Source: an uncultured Maribacter sp. (lineage in GTDB: Bacteria > Bacteroidota > Bacteroidia > Flavobacteriales > Flavobacteriaceae). From it: a stretch of 64,000 nucleotides of DNA. The position numbers and the translations under genes were made by a program. The stretch covers positions 1 to 64,000 of the forward strand of contig NZ_CANMRY010000005.1 in assembly GCF_947500405.1 (NCBI RefSeq). Reading direction: 5' to 3'. Positions 51,478-60,655 of the stretch are shown here, piece after piece; the stretch's first letter is position 1; every line of letters starts with the position of its first letter. Under the pieces are notes generated by a model that ran no database searches, was not told the DNA's origin, and saw nothing but the letters and a program-made list of their open reading frames with translations.

Positions 51478-53825
51478 TAAAAATTTATTTCTGCTATTTC
51501 TTTATTTTTAGTTAGTATGGTATTTGCTCTTAAAAGCTTAACCTCTATTTCTTTAGAACTAATATTGTTTTCTTGTATTATTTCTTGAATCTCTGGTACT
51601 CTATCATTATTATTAGACCAATAATACACGTCTAACAACGCAGCATAACCATCTTCATAGGTTGGGTATTTACGAATAACTTCTTCTAATACTTCTATAG
51701 AATTATTGTATTCTTTCTTCCAAGCATATATTCTACCAACAAGAATTTCAGTATCTGCATGTCTTGGTATTTTAGATAGTATATAGTTGCAAAGTAATAA
51801 AGAGCGGTCCCATTCTTTATTAAAAGCTAGTTCACGAGCAGTTTCATAAGCATTATCAAAATCTTTATCATTAAAAACACTTTCTACCCAAATTTGGTCT
51901 TGTTTAGAAAACTCTTTTGTTTTAGTGACATAGAGAGATAAATCTTCTGGAATTATTTTATTTGTAGTAGTAACATATTTATTTACCGATTTAAAATAAC
52001 GAAACCTCTCTTTTATGGCATCTTTATTACTAGATTCGTCTTCTTCTAAAAGGTCTAAATCTTTATATAACTTATATACGTTGCCCTTACTAATAAAATT
52101 AGAACCACTTATATAATCTACTATGGCTTTTCTCCTTTTGAATAAAGGAATTTCTTTATCTACTTTAAATGTATTTTCATGTACTAAACTACTCCCTAAC
52201 CAAGAATTTTTTATCGGTATTTTTAAAGTATAATTAGCATCTAAAAAAGAAATTAAAGAAGGTGTAATATCTGCATGTGAAGTAAGCGATTTTATTTTTT
52301 TAGGTGTTTTTAAAAGCGGACTAAACAATAATAACGGCACTTTATACTTCTGTAAATTAGTGGTTTGTGGTAAATCAGTACTATTATGTGTACCCGTAAT
52401 AATGAAAATTGTATTCTTATATTCTGATTTTGTTTTATAATTTTCTATAAACGATTTTACAGCATTATCTGTATACAATAAGCTAGCAAAAAGTTCTTTA
52501 TTTTTAGAAATTATTTTTCTGGCTCTTTTTGTATATCGTTTTTTATTCCCTAATTGTTTTTCTACCGTTTGTAAATACTTTTTTGCATTAGGAATAGCGT
52601 AAGGATTTTTAGTACTAAGTGTTACAAAAAAATCTAACCTAGGTTTTTTTGTACTAAAAAATGATGCATTAAATTTTTTAAATAATTCTGCATCTGGGTA
52701 TCCTAAAGAAATTCCGGCAGCATCTTCTTCTTGTAAACTATAATTTTGATTAAATACTTTTTTGTCTATAATACGGTCTACACGTTCTTCATCTAAAAAT
52801 TTATCAATATAATTAAGAGCACTATTACCGCCATAATTAAAAGAAGTAGCATAACCATTTTTCTTAAGAATACTATATAAGGTATTTCTATTAATATAAT
52901 TATCTAAATTGGTAAACCCTTCTTGCCCAAAAGGCAAAGACCCAAGTATATTTGGTATAGCAGCAAAACTTTCTCCACTATTACTTAGATGGTTTTCCCA
53001 AAAAAGACTCTTTGTGGTTAATTCTTGTAAATATGGTGTAAAGCCTTTGTAGTCTGGTTTATCACCAATAAAATCGGAACCCAAACCTTCTACAACTAAA
53101 AATATAATATTTGGTTTTTCTTCTTTTACATTAAAATAAGTGGACAAAACATCTTCCTTAACATAGTCTTTTAAAAGTGGATATTCCGCTGTGCCTTCAT
53201 ACGTATCATTTTCAAGAGCATAATTCTTTAAACTAGTAATTAAATGATGTGTTTTATTTTCATTAATTGGTTTTTTATCCGCATATAAAGTGGCTAAAAA
53301 CAAACTAAATAGTATTAAAGTTACTGGATACATTCTACTAATAACCGTATATGTTTTTGCTGTAAATTTTTGTACATAATAACATACAGCAAAACAAATA
53401 AGTAAAAGACCTATAATTGGTAATAAAGAAAAAATTACAGTATCCGATTTAAAAATACCAAGAATACCTGTTCCTAATATCTCATAATTTTGGATATAGT
53501 ATTGTATTAAAAATGCTTCTATACAAATAAGAAGTATTAGTATTATTCTGGTTACCTTATACCCTAAACCTGCTTTTTTATTTTCTAAATAATTAAATAA
53601 GAAAGATAAGATTAGTGCTGTAATTGCTACATATCCAGTATGGTTAAGAAGCAAATGAAAAAAACTTTTATTAAAAACGCTATCTATAACACCACTTAAA
53701 TATAAACTAAGATTTTGATACACAGAAAGTACAAAAAAAGCCACAAAGAAAGTTAATAACATAGGAATAAAATCCTTTAACTTTTTTGGCGTACCGTCTT
53801 TTGGTATGTTATTTTCTACTTGCAT
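51477..53825 (-). CDS. LtaS-like sulfatase-fold membrane enzyme with C-terminal TPR
   Basis: In this 782-residue protein, five transmembrane helices (about 21-41, 62-80, 91-110, 130-150, 164-182) precede an extracytoplasmic sulfatase/phosphoglycerol-transferase domain (about 238-560). LtaS-like landmarks: Glu246 in FLVVEGLGSD, Ser286 in NSGESFAAIPNILGSLPFG where LtaS has its Thr nucleophile, GTH (Thr479, His480) where LtaS has Asp-His, and SHADITPSL. Residues 650-782 are TPR repeats including ARELAF (663-668). The changed metal ligands make the activity uncertain. Three bases after the GT2 synthase gene. Confidence 0.88.
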   Translation of the reverse strand: MQVENNIPKDGTPKKLKDFIPMLLTFFVAFFVLSVYQNLSLYLSGVIDSVFNKSFFHLLLNHTGYVAITALILSFLFNYLENKKAGLGYKVTRIILILLICIEAFLIQYYIQNYEILGTGILGIFKSDTVIFSLLPIIGLLLICFAVCYYVQKFTAKTYTVISRMYPVTLILFSLFLATLYADKKPINENKTHHLITSLKNYALENDTYEGTAEYPLLKDYVKEDVLSTYFNVKEEKPNIIFLVVEGLGSDFIGDKPDYKGFTPYLQELTTKSLFWENHLSNSGESFAAIPNILGSLPFGQEGFTNLDNYINRNTLYSILKKNGYATSFNYGGNSALNYIDKFLDEERVDRIIDKKVFNQNYSLQEEDAAGISLGYPDAELFKKFNASFFSTKKPRLDFFVTLSTKNPYAIPNAKKYLQTVEKQLGNKKRYTKRARKIISKNKELFASLLYTDNAVKSFIENYKTKSEYKNTIFIITGTHNSTDLPQTTNLQKYKVPLLLFSPLLKTPKKIKSLTSHADITPSLISFLDANYTLKIPIKNSWLGSSLVHENTFKVDKEIPLFKRRKAIVDYISGSNFISKGNVYKLYKDLDLLEEDESSNKDAIKERFRYFKSVNKYVTTTNKIIPEDLSLYVTKTKEFSKQDQIWVESVFNDKDFDNAYETARELAFNKEWDRSLLLCNYILSKIPRHADTEILVGRIYAWKKEYNNSIEVLEEVIRKYPTYEDGYAALLDVYYWSNNNDRVPEIQEIIQENNISSKEIEVKLLRANTILTKNKEIAEINF

Positions 53826-53827
53826 TA

Positions 53828-55258
53828 TTATGAAGCTTTTGCAAATCCTTTACGAACTTGTGACCCCCAGCCAGATTTAATTTTAAATAATTTTTTATAA
53901 TTTCCACGTATTGCTGCCCATACTACTATTGGGTGAAAAGTAATAGGTTCTATAATTGCACAAAACATAAGAATTAATATATCTTTTGTTTTCTTATATT
54001 CATTATATGCATATACATCCCAAAGGATAGCGTAAAAAGAAAACATAATAGAAAAAACATAGACAGTTGTTGTAATTGCTATGAAAAAATCCCAGTTTAG
54101 TATTCCTAAATAGTAAAAAAGAATAATGGTAAACATTCCAAAAAACTCTAACATTGGAGCTAACCATTCGTAAAAAAACCAATACGGATAACTTAGCATG
54201 CCTAGTTTTCCAAATTTGGGATTAAAGAACATTTCTTTATGTTTAAAAAGTGTTTCTAAATTGCCTCTAGCCCACCTATCTCTTTGGTTTACAAGTATTT
54301 TTAAATCTTCAGGAACTTCGGTCCAGCATAAAGGGTCTGGTATATATTCTACAGTATATGGTATTTTACGTTCGTGCATATACTTACGCATCTTAAAAAC
54401 AATTTCCATGTCTTCTCCTACGGTATTGGTATCATAGCCATCTACCGCTAATGCTATTTCTCTATCAAAGAAACCAAATGCTCCTGAAATAATTAATAAA
54501 CTATCTATTCTTCCCCACGCCATTCTACCTAAAATAAAAGAACGCGTATATTCTAATAATTGAAACCTTGCCAACCAATTTGTTGGTAATTTAATCTCTT
54601 CTAATTGTCCGCCTTGTATAACACAAGAATTTGCAACACGTATTACCCCACCAACTGCGATAACACGTTTTTCCGAGCGTTGGTAAAAAGATTTTACAAC
54701 ATGTAGTAATGCATCTGGTAATAAAAGACAATCTACATCTATACAACCAACATATTTATTTTTAGATAACGCCATGCCTGTATTTAAAGCATCAGACTTA
54801 CCTCCATTTTCTTTATCTATTACTGTAAGTTTAGAAAATGCTCTTTGAGGCGATTTATAAATACCTCTAATAGGTTTAGATTTCCAATTTGGGTCTATTT
54901 CTTGGTCTATTTTTACTAGGTCATAGGCATCAATCATTTTTTGAAGCGTATCATCTTTACTTCCATCATTAACCACCATAACTTCATAGTTAACATATTT
55001 TAAAGACATTAGAGACCTAATATTTTCTACAATCGTCATCCCCTCATTATAGGCAGGAGCAATTATAGTTATACTTGGTGCTAAAGGAGAAGCCATTAAT
55101 TTAGACATGTCTCCAAAACTATTTTTGTTCTTGTAGTGTATTGTATTTCGGGTGGCTAAATACCCCATTGCGGTAAAAAATGAAAATAGAATAACTGTAA
55201 ACAAGAAAAAAACAATGTTTATATATTCTAAAATGATATTGAAAAGACCGCTATCCAT
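53828..55258 (-). CDS. processive GT2 polysaccharide synthase (PgaC/BcsA-like)
   Basis: This 476-residue membrane protein has an N-terminal helix (about 11-31), GT2 domain (60-335) and three to four helices at the C-terminus (about 345-445). The processive synthase residues are present: Asp98 (NDGS), DxD (Asp174, Asp176 in CIDVDC), GED (281-283) and Q-x-x-R-W (Gln325, Trp329). Such enzymes polymerise beta-linked sugars such as GlcNAc or glucose from UDP-sugars while passing the chain through the membrane. It overlaps the HEAT gene by one base. Confidence 0.92.
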   Translation of the reverse strand: MDSGLFNIILEYINIVFFLFTVILFSFFTAMGYLATRNTIHYKNKNSFGDMSKLMASPLAPSITIIAPAYNEGMTIVENIRSLMSLKYVNYEVMVVNDGSKDDTLQKMIDAYDLVKIDQEIDPNWKSKPIRGIYKSPQRAFSKLTVIDKENGGKSDALNTGMALSKNKYVGCIDVDCLLLPDALLHVVKSFYQRSEKRVIAVGGVIRVANSCVIQGGQLEEIKLPTNWLARFQLLEYTRSFILGRMAWGRIDSLLIISGAFGFFDREIALAVDGYDTNTVGEDMEIVFKMRKYMHERKIPYTVEYIPDPLCWTEVPEDLKILVNQRDRWARGNLETLFKHKEMFFNPKFGKLGMLSYPYWFFYEWLAPMLEFFGMFTIILFYYLGILNWDFFIAITTTVYVFSIMFSFYAILWDVYAYNEYKKTKDILILMFCAIIEPITFHPIVVWAAIRGNYKKLFKIKSGWGSQVRKGFAKAS

Positions 55259-57717
55259 TAAAACTTATCAAAGAGTTTACTGGAGAAAGAATAAAACTGT
55301 TCTAAGAAAGAAGGCTCTTTAGTAACGGTAGAAACTTCTTCTATATCTAGATTACTTATTTTTGAGGGATTAATATTGTTTTTTTGTAACTCTGCTTTAT
55401 AATCTTCAAGAAAAGCATACTCTAGCGGAATTGGTTCAAAAGAATCATCAGGTATAATATTTTCAGATTCTATTTGATCTTTTAATTGTTTTAAGCATTT
55501 TTTTGCTTTTTCTCTAACTCTTTCATCATCATCTTCTACTAAGTTCATTAATAATTTTACTTCTTTTTTATCACTAACGGCAACTATTTCATTTAATAAA
55601 ATAAGTTTAGATTCTGTATCAGCATTTGTAAAAAGTTCTTCTAGTATAGAAGTCTCTGTTGTAACATCATCCATTTTTATTTCTTTTTTAGTAGGTAATT
55701 CTTTATAAAATTTTTCTAAAAGCTCTATAATACGGTCTCTTACAATACCTTCTTTTTCTTTTAATAAATATTCTTCTAAAAGTGGAATTTCTCTAACATC
55801 TCCTAACTCGTTTAAATCTTCTAAAAGAGATAGCATTTCTAATTCTCTTTTATCACAGAATACGGCTTTAGGAATAAAGAACTCTTCCTCTACATTAGTA
55901 TTAATAGTAATTTCATCTTCATTACTTAGTAATTTATTAATGTCTAGTATCGTATTTTCTGCTTCCGTAATTGTTTCATTAGAAATACTAATCTCTTCAA
56001 ATATTGTATTAATGTTTTCAATTTTTGAATTATCAATATTTATAATGGATTCCGGCTCTTCTGTAACATTAATCATGTCATAAATAACAGGTAAGAAATC
56101 TACATTTAAAGTTTCTTTCTTTTTAATACTTATTTCTTCTCCTATTACTTGTAAATCTAAAGGGTTAATTTCTACAGTTTTTTTCTCTATAACATTAGTA
56201 GTAACAATTGGAAGGAAATCTAAATTTAAAGCCGAAATTTCATTTTTATTGTTAGGTTCTACAATAGAATATTCTACGTGTATATTAGTAATATTAGAAG
56301 GAACAACTTTCTGGAAATTAACGATAATTTCTTCTGGTTTTACTTCTGGCTTACTGTCTTGAGTAATCATATTTTCATTTTCCTTGCTGGTTACAATAGG
56401 AAGAAATCCTAGACTTTCTGATATATCGGTTTCTAAAAAATCTTTGTCCGTCGCATTTATTGCCATGGCCAATTCTTCTTGTCTTAGTTCATGAATAGAA
56501 TCGTTTGTTTTTAAATCTTCAACTTTTTCTATACTCTCCTTAGGGTTTTCCGTATTTTTAATAATAATTTCTTCAGGTTTTTCTGCTATTATTAATTTTT
56601 CTTCTTCTGGAATTACAATATCTTTTGGAGTATTATGTGCTATATTTTTTTCAATTTCTTTAGTTGGCATAATGGTTTCTGGAGCAATACTGTTTATAGT
56701 ACTCAGTGCTTTACTTTTTACATAAAAATTACGTTCCTTATTTTCTATTTGATTTAAAAAAGGTAAATCTTCCTCTGTCCCAATTTCTGATAAGGCGCTT
56801 AGTATTGTAATTTTAATATCGGTAGAGCAATTCCAGAATATTAATTTTAAAGTATCTGTAGCTCTCATAAAACCAAATTCTTTAATACAAAGAATAGCTT
56901 CTTGCTTTATTTGAGTGTTTTTGTGCTTTACTAACTCTATAATAGAAAGTTCTGCGTCATTCTGGTTATAATGCTTAATTAATCGTAATGAAAAAAGAAC
57001 AACATGTTTATTATTAGAAGTTAGCCACTGTTTAAATTTAGGCGGATTAAAATCTTTCTTATTACGTAATACTTCTAATATTTTTAATTGTTGCCATTCA
57101 GATATTTTATATCTGGTAGTATCTAAAAAATAAGAAATACCTTCATGCTTTAAAGTTACTGTTGCAATTTCTGCCTGTTTACGTATGGTTCCTCTTTTAT
57201 CATTTATACGTTTTATGATAAAACCATAAGATTCTGAAACTTGCATTTGTGTTAACTCTAAAATTCCTTTAGAGACAATTTCCCACCGCCAACTTTCTAA
57301 TTTTGTATACGCATCCTTATGTAAGTCTAATTCCTTATATAATTTAAAAAGAGATTTTTGAGTGCTTCCAGAAACATCAATACTTAAATCTAATAGCACT
57401 TCTGATAATATTCTTCTATTAAAAACATCTTTTAAGAATTGTCTTATTTCAATTTTTAATTGAATGTAATTTGTTTTTTCATCTTTAGAACTCTCTTCTT
57501 CAAAAAAAAGAAACTCACTAATAATTGGAGAAAGGTCTTTCTTTTTTTGTGCTACCTTTTTTGTTTTTGAAGATATTTTATTTCTAAAATAAAAGATAAA
57601 TAGAAAATATAGCAAAGCTAACCCCACAAACATGAGGGATAAATCCCAGAGTAAATCTGTGTGAATTTTAGGCGCAGTAATTAACGCTCGGGGGTTATGC
57701 GTCTTGATACTTAACAA
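55258..57717 (-). CDS. membrane-anchored HEAT-repeat protein with repeated FLPIV motifs
   Basis: In this 819-residue protein, a transmembrane helix (about 24-45) leads into a cytosolic or periplasmic region. HEAT-like repeats lie at about 170-345 and 635-770 (for example LLNEIVAVSDKKEVKLLMNLVEDDDERVREKAKKCLKQL). The acidic middle (350-640) is likely disordered and contains three short motifs: SLGFLPIVT (435-443), LNLDFLPIVT (497-506) and LNVDFLPVI (537-545). It is probably a scaffold joining the regulators to the synthase. No family is known. Twelve bases after the response regulator. Confidence 0.85.
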   Translation of the reverse strand: MLSIKTHNPRALITAPKIHTDLLWDLSLMFVGLALLYFLFIFYFRNKISSKTKKVAQKKKDLSPIISEFLFFEEESSKDEKTNYIQLKIEIRQFLKDVFNRRILSEVLLDLSIDVSGSTQKSLFKLYKELDLHKDAYTKLESWRWEIVSKGILELTQMQVSESYGFIIKRINDKRGTIRKQAEIATVTLKHEGISYFLDTTRYKISEWQQLKILEVLRNKKDFNPPKFKQWLTSNNKHVVLFSLRLIKHYNQNDAELSIIELVKHKNTQIKQEAILCIKEFGFMRATDTLKLIFWNCSTDIKITILSALSEIGTEEDLPFLNQIENKERNFYVKSKALSTINSIAPETIMPTKEIEKNIAHNTPKDIVIPEEEKLIIAEKPEEIIIKNTENPKESIEKVEDLKTNDSIHELRQEELAMAINATDKDFLETDISESLGFLPIVTSKENENMITQDSKPEVKPEEIIVNFQKVVPSNITNIHVEYSIVEPNNKNEISALNLDFLPIVTTNVIEKKTVEINPLDLQVIGEEISIKKKETLNVDFLPVIYDMINVTEEPESIINIDNSKIENINTIFEEISISNETITEAENTILDINKLLSNEDEITINTNVEEEFFIPKAVFCDKRELEMLSLLEDLNELGDVREIPLLEEYLLKEKEGIVRDRIIELLEKFYKELPTKKEIKMDDVTTETSILEELFTNADTESKLILLNEIVAVSDKKEVKLLMNLVEDDDERVREKAKKCLKQLKDQIESENIIPDDSFEPIPLEYAFLEDYKAELQKNNINPSKISNLDIEEVSTVTKEPSFLEQFYSFSSKLFDKF

Positions 57718-57729
57718 TTGGGGGTTGTT

Positions 57730-58095
57730 TTACTTATTTAATTCTTTTGTTATTCTTAATAATAATTCTGTTGGACTAAATGGTTTTGATATAAAATCAT
57801 TTGCGCCTAACTCAAAAGCGCTTAATACATTTTCTTCATTTCCAGCGGAAGAAATTATTATTATTGGTATAGTTAATTTTAGTTCATTTCTTACAAAACC
57901 AACTAACTCAATTCCAGAGAAATAAGGCATCATAATATCACTAACAATAACATCTGGAATGGTGTTATTTAGATATTCTTTTACCTCTTTACCATTAGAC
58001 ACAAAAGTTACCTCATGACCTTCTTTTTTAAGCCTAAATTGTAGTAAAGAAATTAAAAGTTCATCATCATCTGCAAGTAATATTTTTTTTTTCAT
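57730..58095 (-). CDS. single-domain CheY-like response regulator
   Basis: This 121-residue protein has one receiver domain: acidic pocket LADDDE (Asp9-Asp11), phosphoacceptor Asp53 (VSDIMMP), Thr/Ser at about 82 (IISSAGN) and Lys in SKPFSP. It has no output domain, so it acts by binding a partner. It lies six bases after the hybrid kinase and twelve before the HEAT protein, which is the natural candidate partner. Confidence 0.95.
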   Translation of the reverse strand: MKKKILLADDDELLISLLQFRLKKEGHEVTFVSNGKEVKEYLNNTIPDVIVSDIMMPYFSGIELVGFVRNELKLTIPIIIISSAGNEENVLSAFELGANDFISKPFSPTELLLRITKELNK

Positions 58096-58101
58096 GCTTT
58101 A

Positions 58102-59964
58102 TTATTGATTGCTTTTAATTTTAATAAAAGCAGCATCTAATTCTTTTTCTACTATTGGATATTCTATTAAAAATCTACCATATAAAAATTCTAGGTGTTT
58201 TTTGTCTACATTGTCCTTACAACCATTTTGTATTTGCACTATAATTTCTAACAAGCCTTCTGTTTGTAACATTGCTAAACCAGCTTTTATTTTATGTGCA
58301 GCTAAGCCAACTTCTTCAAAAGCATTATTTTTTAATTGTGTTTTTACAACGGTAATAAATTCTTGTGCATTTTTTTTATATAAGGATAATAGTTCTTCTA
58401 ACAACTCTGTTTGTCCCATACACTCTTGCCAAATAGGAGTTAGATCTATTTCTTTTTTAGAAACTAGCTCTTTTTTAACTTCTATAAATTCTTTTGGCTC
58501 TTTTGCTACAGTAATCATTTTGGTTTTATTTTTTACAAGTTTTATTAATAAATCATCTGGGGCATATGGCTTTAAGATAAAATCATTAATTCCATATTCC
58601 GAACATTGTTCTTGGTCTCGAATACTAAAATCTGCCGATAAAGCAATAATTGGCACTTCTTTTATATATTTCTTTTTATTGTTTCTTATGAGCTCTGTAA
58701 TTTGAAAACCATTCATATTTGGCATTCTTAAATCCATAAGAACAATATCAATTTTTTTATTTTTCAGAATATTTATACCATAAGTAGCACTATCTGTTAT
58801 ATATACTTTACAACCCCAAGTTGTTAAACGTTGCTCAATTAAACGTTGGTTTAAAAGATTGTCTTCAAAAACTAAAACGCGAGTACCATTTACCAGCTGT
58901 CTTCCTTTTTGTAAGTTTATAGTGTTTTTATTTTTCTTTGGAACCTTAGAATCATTTCCTTCTTTATATGGGAGTGTAAAACTAAAAGTGGTACCAATAT
59001 TTACTTTACTGGTAACATGGATGGTTCCGCCAAGTTTTTCTATAATTTGCTTTACAATACTTAATCCAAGTCCAGTACCTCCATACTTAGTAAATGTATC
59101 ATACTCAGCTTGTTTAAAAGAATCAAAAATATGATTTAGTTGTTCTTTAGTCATACCAATACCAGTATCTTGAACTCTAAATTCTAATATAAAACTTTTC
59201 TTGTCTTTTAATTCTTTTAGATTTATAGCAACATTTATTTCTCCATTTTCAACAAACTTTATAGCATTTCCAACAAGGTTTAATAAAATTTGAGATAATT
59301 TAGAAGGGTCTCCTATTAATGTTTCAGGTATTGCTTCATCAATTTTAGTATGTATGTTTATATTTTTACTAGCACTAAGTGTCTGGCATAAATAAACTAC
59401 ATCTTTTACTAAATCATAAAAATCAAAGTCTACACTTTCAAATTCTTCTAGACCTGCAGACAGTTTAGAATATTCTAAAAGTTCATTAATTATTTCCATT
59501 AAAGAATAAGAAGCAGATTGTATTGCATTTACTTGCTCTAACTGCTCTCCTTTTAATTTGCTTTCTTTTAATAAATCTGCAAAACCAATAATACCATTTA
59601 AGGGCGTTCTAATTTCATGACTAACATTTGCTATTAATTTATTAGCATCTGTATTTGTAGTATTAGAATCATTTGGAGTTTCCTCTAATTCTTCTAAAAA
59701 TTGATTCTCTACATGCGTTGAAACAAGTGGTCCAAAAATTTTAGTTTCTAAGCTATTTTTAAAGGATAAAAAAGATTTTTTAAGCTTTGTAGCCTCTTCA
59801 GTATTTAGCTCTTCAAATGAAAATTCGTTTAAAGTAGTTTCTAAACGTAACATTTGATTAAGTAGGTCTTGTGTTTTCAATAAAATGGGTTTAATATTTA
59901 TATAAACATTCTCTAATTTGCACAATGCCATTTTTTTAAAAGACATATTTAAAGAACTTAACAT
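58102..59964 (-). CDS. soluble hybrid histidine kinase with receiver and Hpt domains
   Basis: In this 620-residue protein, HisKA has His116 (NVSHEIRTPLNGI); the ATPase has the N box (Asn233, GNAIKF), G1 (VQDTGIGM) and G2 (GGTGLGLSI); the receiver domain has Asp411 (IVLMDLRMPNMNG); and the Hpt domain has His557 (LAAHKIKAGLAML). No transmembrane segment, PAS or other sensor domain is visible in the N-terminal 105 residues, which are helical. Start codon could also be Met7 or Met12. It would pass phosphate by way of its own receiver and Hpt to the stand-alone regulator next door. Confidence 0.94.
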   Translation of the reverse strand: MLSSLNMSFKKMALCKLENVYINIKPILLKTQDLLNQMLRLETTLNEFSFEELNTEEATKLKKSFLSFKNSLETKIFGPLVSTHVENQFLEELEETPNDSNTTNTDANKLIANVSHEIRTPLNGIIGFADLLKESKLKGEQLEQVNAIQSASYSLMEIINELLEYSKLSAGLEEFESVDFDFYDLVKDVVYLCQTLSASKNINIHTKIDEAIPETLIGDPSKLSQILLNLVGNAIKFVENGEINVAINLKELKDKKSFILEFRVQDTGIGMTKEQLNHIFDSFKQAEYDTFTKYGGTGLGLSIVKQIIEKLGGTIHVTSKVNIGTTFSFTLPYKEGNDSKVPKKNKNTINLQKGRQLVNGTRVLVFEDNLLNQRLIEQRLTTWGCKVYITDSATYGINILKNKKIDIVLMDLRMPNMNGFQITELIRNNKKKYIKEVPIIALSADFSIRDQEQCSEYGINDFILKPYAPDDLLIKLVKNKTKMITVAKEPKEFIEVKKELVSKKEIDLTPIWQECMGQTELLEELLSLYKKNAQEFITVVKTQLKNNAFEEVGLAAHKIKAGLAMLQTEGLLEIIVQIQNGCKDNVDKKHLEFLYGRFLIEYPIVEKELDAAFIKIKSNQ

Positions 59965-60150
59965 CCTTAAAACTCTACTAATAATGCTTAATTCGCAATA
60001 AAATGTTCCCTACTACCCAAAAAGTGTTGTAAAAATGCAGTATTTGTTGGTCAAAAAACCTTTGAAACTATGTATTTTGTCTATGTTTTTGGTATTTCGT
60101 AGATACTACTAGTTCAATAAAGGATGAAAAAAGGTGCTTATATAAAAAAA

Positions 60151-60178
60151 ATAAAGACATAATTAGATATGCCTTTAT
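60151..60178 (-). terminator. intrinsic terminator after thioesterase gene
   Basis: Arms 60151-60161 and 60168-60178 pair with one mismatch. On the minus strand the hairpin is followed by an eight-T run. Confidence 0.88.
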
Positions 60179-60220
60179 AGAGTGAAGAATTAAATTTTTA
60201 AAAGAATATTTTAGCTATAA

Positions 60221-60613
60221 TTATTCTACTGCTAACCTATCTTTCACATATTCTATTTTTGTTTTTCCGTGTGGTTTTGGTTTCCCATTTTCACCAAGAT
60301 TTACCATTATAATATTATCTACGGTAACAATAGTTTCATGGGTCATTTTATTACGAACCTCACAATTTAAAGTAAGTGAAGATTTTCCAAATTTTACCAC
60401 TTCAATACCAATTTCTATGACGTCACCTTTAACAGCAGTACTCATAAAGTTAATTTCGGACATATATTTTGTTACTACTCTTTTATTTTCTAACTGAATG
60501 ATCGCATATAAAGCACATTCTTCATCTATCCAAGCTAAAACTGTACCTCCAAATAGGGTTGAATTAGCATTTAAATCTCCGGGTTTTACCCATTTTCTAG
60601 TATGAAACCTCAT
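60221..60613 (-). CDS. hotdog-fold acyl-CoA thioesterase (YciA-like)
   Basis: This 130-residue protein has one hotdog domain: LNANSTLFGGTVLAWIDEECALYA (Asp in the catalytic area), VVTKYMSEINFMSTAVKGDVIEIGIEV, GKSSLTLNCEVRN. It cleaves acyl-CoA esters; chain length is unknown. It ends 43 bases upstream of nothing else on its strand except the terminator, so it is a single-gene unit or follows the DUF72 gene (gap 42 bases). Confidence 0.93.
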   Translation of the reverse strand: MRFHTRKWVKPGDLNANSTLFGGTVLAWIDEECALYAIIQLENKRVVTKYMSEINFMSTAVKGDVIEIGIEVVKFGKSSLTLNCEVRNKMTHETIVTVDNIIMVNLGENGKPKPHGKTKIEYVKDRLAVE

Positions 60614-60655
60614 AGTTAAGATATTTTTTGCGTAAAATTAAAAAAGAATAAAATG

